Program-made: the position numbers and the translations under genes
Origin: Cheilinus undulatus
Taxonomy: Eukaryota > Chordata > Actinopteri > Labriformes > Labridae
Direction: 5' to 3'
Assembly (NCBI RefSeq): GCF_018320785.1
Contig: NC_054886.1
Span: forward strand, 33,277,732 to 33,341,731
Length of the DNA stretch: 64,000 nucleotides
Shown here: in pieces, positions 60,616 to 64,000 of the stretch
Position numbering within the stretch: the first letter of the stretch is position 1
Layout of the letters: every line of letters starts with the position of its first letter
Notes under the pieces: generated by a model
Told to the model about the DNA's origin: nothing
The model's database searches: none
What the model saw: the letters and a program-made list of their open reading frames with translations, nothing else

Positions 60616-62115
60616 GGCGTGTCTATAAAACTTCAACTTGGATACCACACAACAGCCTGTGGTGATGTTAAAATACAAAAATGACTTCCTGTCCTTATAA
60701 TGTTATATGATAAGTTGAACTGTAAATGCCTAAATATAAAAAGAGATTAAACTCCTCTCTGCAGCTTGAGTATCTACTGTCAAATATGTGGTAAATTATT
60801 TTGAGACTTTAATCTTGGTCAAAAATGCAGCAATAATAAACCTGCATGCACAACAGCTATTACTCTACACACACAGCCCTAATGATAAAAAAATCTGTGC
60901 CAGTGATGGGGGATGTCTTTGTTAGTTCACTGCTAGTTTCTGATTGAAGTGTTTTTGCTAAGGCCAGAAAAGCTTAAATGTTGAGCAATGCATTTACTTG
61001 AAATTTTTGATGAAACTGAACAAAACAGCAGCTAAATCTTTTGAAAACTGAGTGTATGGGGACACTGCATGTCACGGTCACGTGTGTTTGAACTGAACTA
61101 CAGATTTAGAGAAGGCAGAGACCCGGAACGTTCTGGGCGCCCATGACCATAAAAACGTCTGAAAACGTTCAACAAACTGAACAAATGTTTGGAAATGATC
61201 AACTACTCCAATACCATCCTGAGACAAAACAGCAGTCAATGCTTGTAAAACTCCATCATCACCAAGGATGAAGAAAGCTCCACATGTTGGTTGTTTTCTG
61301 TGACATTAAGGGGATCATTTTGGAGGAGTGGGTTCCAGAAGAGTCAATGGTGAATCAGCACGATTAAAAACTGATTCTAGAAAAACTGAAGGTCTGATGA
61401 AAGAAATCATAGTTGTGGAGAAATGGTTTAATTCTTCATGAAGACAACAGATTAAATCTGTGCTGACAGAACAGGTTAAGAGTCTGTCAGAGGTGAAGTA
61501 AAGTACCACAGATGTTCTGCCACAGACAGCCACACAGGTAGAACAGAGGAGGTGCAGGTATGTTGGTGATTAGGTAATAGTTCATAGTGTGTGAATGTGT
61601 GTGGGGATATTCTCTCAGAAAAGCTTCAAGTTTAAAGTATTCAATAGTAAAACAGAAAACCTCCTCATAAGACAGGATGGGTCCTAAACTCCTCTTCCCT
61701 CTTAGCATGGTTTTGCTTTTTGTTTTCAAAGGGTCTGAACATCAAGAGAGAAATTATTTTAATGAGAATTACAGATTCTGATATCTATCAATGCAGGCTA
61801 AATCTAGATCAGCAGTGATTCATGTTTTTAAATTAGAATACAGAAATAAAACACTCTCATGGAGCAAGAAGACAGTCTTCAAATCTTTTTAATGTCAGGT
61901 GATAATGGATTTCCTGAAATATGTTAGAGTACAATAAACAAATAGAGCTGACATGAGTGGTAGAAAAACAAAAAAACTATACAGGCCAAATCAGATTCAA
62001 CAGATTTGACTGTTATCCTCCAACACCAAGTATAAGAGATTATCTGCTCTGAGTAAGACTTCTGTTGTCCACCACACGTCTACATTTATCTGCCTTATAA
62101 AAATGGACACCATCC
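60616..62115. other. Between BTN-B and TMCC-B, no gene seen
   Basis: Aligns with 18900-19150 and 24490-26520 of copy 1, without the retroelements and palindrome found there. Holds the mariner remnant at 61205-61345. Confidence 0.5.
61205..61345 (+). mobile_element. Mariner transposase remnant, copy 2
   Basis: Matches 24745-24900 ('ctccatcatcaccaaggatg', 'gtgacattaaggggatcatt', 'gaggagtgggttccagaag'). Shorter and more decayed than the copy-1 fragment. Confidence 0.7.
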
Positions 62116-63545
62116 TCAGAATCCTACATATTCAAGCAGTTTCATTTCTAAGGGCTTCAGCAGTTTCTCTTTCTTCAGCATCTCTCGCTCATAACTGATT
62201 TTCATCTGCTCAAACTTCTGCTGATCCTGTAATAGTTTTTCCTTTTCTCTCAACAGTTCCTCTGGATTGTCAGACTCCTGCTCTCTCTCTGTTATCTCTC
62301 TCTCTACTGACTGAAGCCTCCTCTTGTTCTCCTCTCTGTCTGCCTGCAGCTCCTGAAGCTTTGTTCTGAGTTGATCTCTCTGTGTCTCCAGTTCAGTCTT
62401 CATCTCTGTCAGTAGAGAGACCATGTCATCACGGTCATCTGGACATGGTCTTCTTCTTCTGAAATCTTCAAGAGAAGACGTGAACAAGGAAGACGCATCA
62501 TTAAAACTCTTATGAAACAGCATTAACACTCAAGTATACATCAGGGCCATTTCTACCCTCACAGCAATCTAACACTATAAGGCATTCATGACATGTAAAC
62601 TACACGTATGTGCTCAACTTGCAACAGTGCTGCACCAACATCTTAATGCCCTCCTGACACTAATTTGAGGTAAACGCCTTAAATCATTTAAGAACAGCAG
62701 TTTCTGATGTAGAAAATGGTACTTACTCTCCCCAAAAGGAGGCGCTATTATCTGTGTAAAATATTACTATGTGATTGTGTGAAAGGCGGCCCCTCATGAT
62801 ACACAGGAAGTTTGAGTCAGATTGGACTATGCACGGCTGAGTTATAAACAACTTCCTGTTTCTTGAAAAATATGCAAATTTAAGGGCTCGCCATGGCCAC
62901 ACCTTAAGACTTATCAGAAAGCTCCGGATACATTTTGATTGTTGATGTCTCCTCTAGCAGTATCCTAAAATTCAGCTTGGTTGGATGAATGCTGTCGGAG
63001 GAGTTCATCTTCAAAGGACCCCTTGTAATGGCCAAAAAAATACCAAATATTGCTAAATCTTTCAAAATGGCAGCTTTCCTGTTGGAGATAGGGGAGGGGT
63101 CCAAGAGGCTTTTTTGTAGATCTCCCTGAGCCAGATTAGCACACAAAATTTCAAAGACATTGGACAAAGTCAAAGGAGGGGGCTTTATTTTTAAAACTGT
63201 CAGGGGGCGCTATCAAGGTAATTCCAAACATTTTTGGTGGAGTCCCAAAAAATATCACATTTTTCATCAGACCTGTGACACACGCCAAAATTCAGGACTT
63301 TTTACATGTTCAGATACTTAAATCTACAAATATATACTCATTTTTCAAATTACAAATAGGTCATCAATGGTTCAGTGCCCTAATGATAATAATGATAATG
63401 ATGATAATAATAATAACAAACTATGACTTACATGAATACAAGCCATAAGCAGAAACACCGACGACAGCCAACAAGGCCAACCTCTTAGACCTAGACCTGG
63501 GAACACAGAGGCCAAAAACAGCAGGGACCTCAGAGACACTCTGAC
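62116..63545 (-). CDS. TMCC-B: membrane coiled-coil protein, 5' exon not seen
   Basis: Exons (minus): 63545-63432 (114 nt, phase 1 to 1) and 62465-62116 (350 nt, to stop). The first encodes GQSVSEVPAVFGLCVPR and a short helix LALLAVVGVSAYGLYS; the second starts YFRRRRP, a basic stop-transfer segment, and continues as a heptad-rich coil (TELETQRDQLRTKLQELQAD, EELLREKEKLLQDQQKFEQM) ending YVGF. Unlike TMCC-A the frame is open throughout. The first exon should lie upstream, but similarity to copy 1 stops near 63645 at a dispersed repeat, so the start may be outside the window or lost. No signal peptide is seen. Function unknown; its place beside BTN-B in both units suggests a linked role or shared history. 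Confidence 0.55.
62700..63345. repeat. Dispersed fish repeat in the TMCC-B intron
   Basis: Contains 'ccaaaaggaggcgctatta', 'ttcaaagacattggacaaag' and 'agggggcgctatcaagg', text typical of an interspersed low-copy fish repeat with degenerate internal similarity. It is not in the TMCC-A intron, which has the SINE-like element instead. Confidence 0.5.
63380..63420. repeat. GAT/AAT microsatellite
   Basis: An imperfect (GAT)n(AAT)n tract next to the donor of the TMCC-B membrane exon, matching the tract at 28264-28340. Confidence 0.85.
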
Positions 63546-63649
63546 CTGATGAAAGAACAACAGCTATGAGGAAGTGAGAATTAAAAAATGAAGTTATGGT
63601 TTAAGCTTAAGAAACAAAAAATGTGGAAAGTTATTCTGTTTCCTCATTC

Positions 63650-64000
63650 AGATTCAGAAAACTTTATTTATCCCAAAGGGCAATTCAGTTTTTGCAGTCT
63701 ACCCAGACCATACATACAATTACAAACCACAAACAGAGACAATAATAAATAAAAGTCAGTACATGACAGAGATGCTCACTGACACATTGACCCTCATGTG
63801 ATCCCTTTAGTAAAGACACTCAGGGTCCGGCAGATTATAATGCACATTTAAGAATAGCAGCAGATAAAAAAGAACATAAATAAGATACCCAAAGGTGCAT
63901 TACAGATTACATTATAAGTTTACATTCATAGAATGTATGAGCGAGCCACCAGAATTAGCACACAGTTTTAACCACCAAATGGTTTGGCACCAAACAAGGA
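63650..64000 (-). mobile_element. LINE-type dispersed repeat running off the right edge
   Basis: It begins 'cagattcagaaaactttatt' and 'atcccaaagggcaattc', a common fish retroelement terminus in reverse orientation. It marks the end of detectable duplication in this window. Confidence 0.5.

Larger units (their letters stand above)
53925..63645. repeat. Segmental duplication, BTN/TMCC block, copy 2
   Basis: Partner of 9255-28640. More compact; its main particular insertion is the Tc1 element at 58136-60037. The homology ends near 63645 where a dispersed repeat begins. Confidence 0.85.

Overview
This is fish nuclear DNA, and nothing in it looks prokaryotic. Short exons with GT/AG borders are scattered among long introns. 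The repeats are those of a percomorph-type teleost: Tc1-like transposons, hAT elements, L2-like LINEs and tRNA-derived SINEs. The species cannot be told from the sequence. The window is an immune-receptor cluster. I traced gene models by hand, exon by exon. All internal splice junctions of the receptor genes are phase 1, and exon lengths sum to whole codons in every complete model.

Layout. Two direct copies of one cassette are present: [FCRL-like gene on +] - [butyrophilin-like gene on -] - [small membrane coiled-coil gene on -]. Unit 1 holds only the 3' end of FCRL-A (1874-2286), then BTN-A (13585-18029, minus) and TMCC-A (26522-28747, minus, a pseudogene). Unit 2 holds complete FCRL-B (31923-38963, plus), BTN-B (55701-60177, minus) and the visible exons of TMCC-B (62116-63545, minus). 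An extra inverted FCRL-like gene, FCRL-C (minus, 52537 down to about 49627), sits between FCRL-B and BTN-B and has no counterpart in unit 1. The two units align through introns and flanks (about 1287-7825 with 36990-43250, and about 9255-28640 with 53925-63645). They differ mainly by transposon insertions, several of which have a readable empty site in the other copy.

Genes. FCRL-B has a signal peptide, two Ig domains, an uncharged transmembrane helix and a tail with a canonical ITIM (VTYAQV), so it looks inhibitory. FCRL-C shares the signal peptide and both Ig domains, but has an arginine at the outer edge of its transmembrane helix and no ITIM exon that I could find. That is the usual layout of an activating partner, so the two look like a convergent inhibitory/activating receptor pair. 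Both start regions carry GGAAGAGGAA-type ETS/PU.1 motifs. BTN-A and BTN-B encode signal peptide, V-set Ig, B7/BTN-type C-set Ig, transmembrane helix and a coiled-coil tail, without a B30.2 domain. BTN-A's last exon runs into an 18-copy 36-bp minisatellite that is in frame but closed by a nonsense codon. The TMCC genes are an unrecognised small family.

The rest is mobile DNA: Tc1-like elements and MITEs, hAT elements, a solo LTR with a perfect 5-bp target duplication inside a LINE, at least six LINE fragments, mariner remnants, SINEs, a foldback element of about 1 kb and a perfect 60-bp palindrome.
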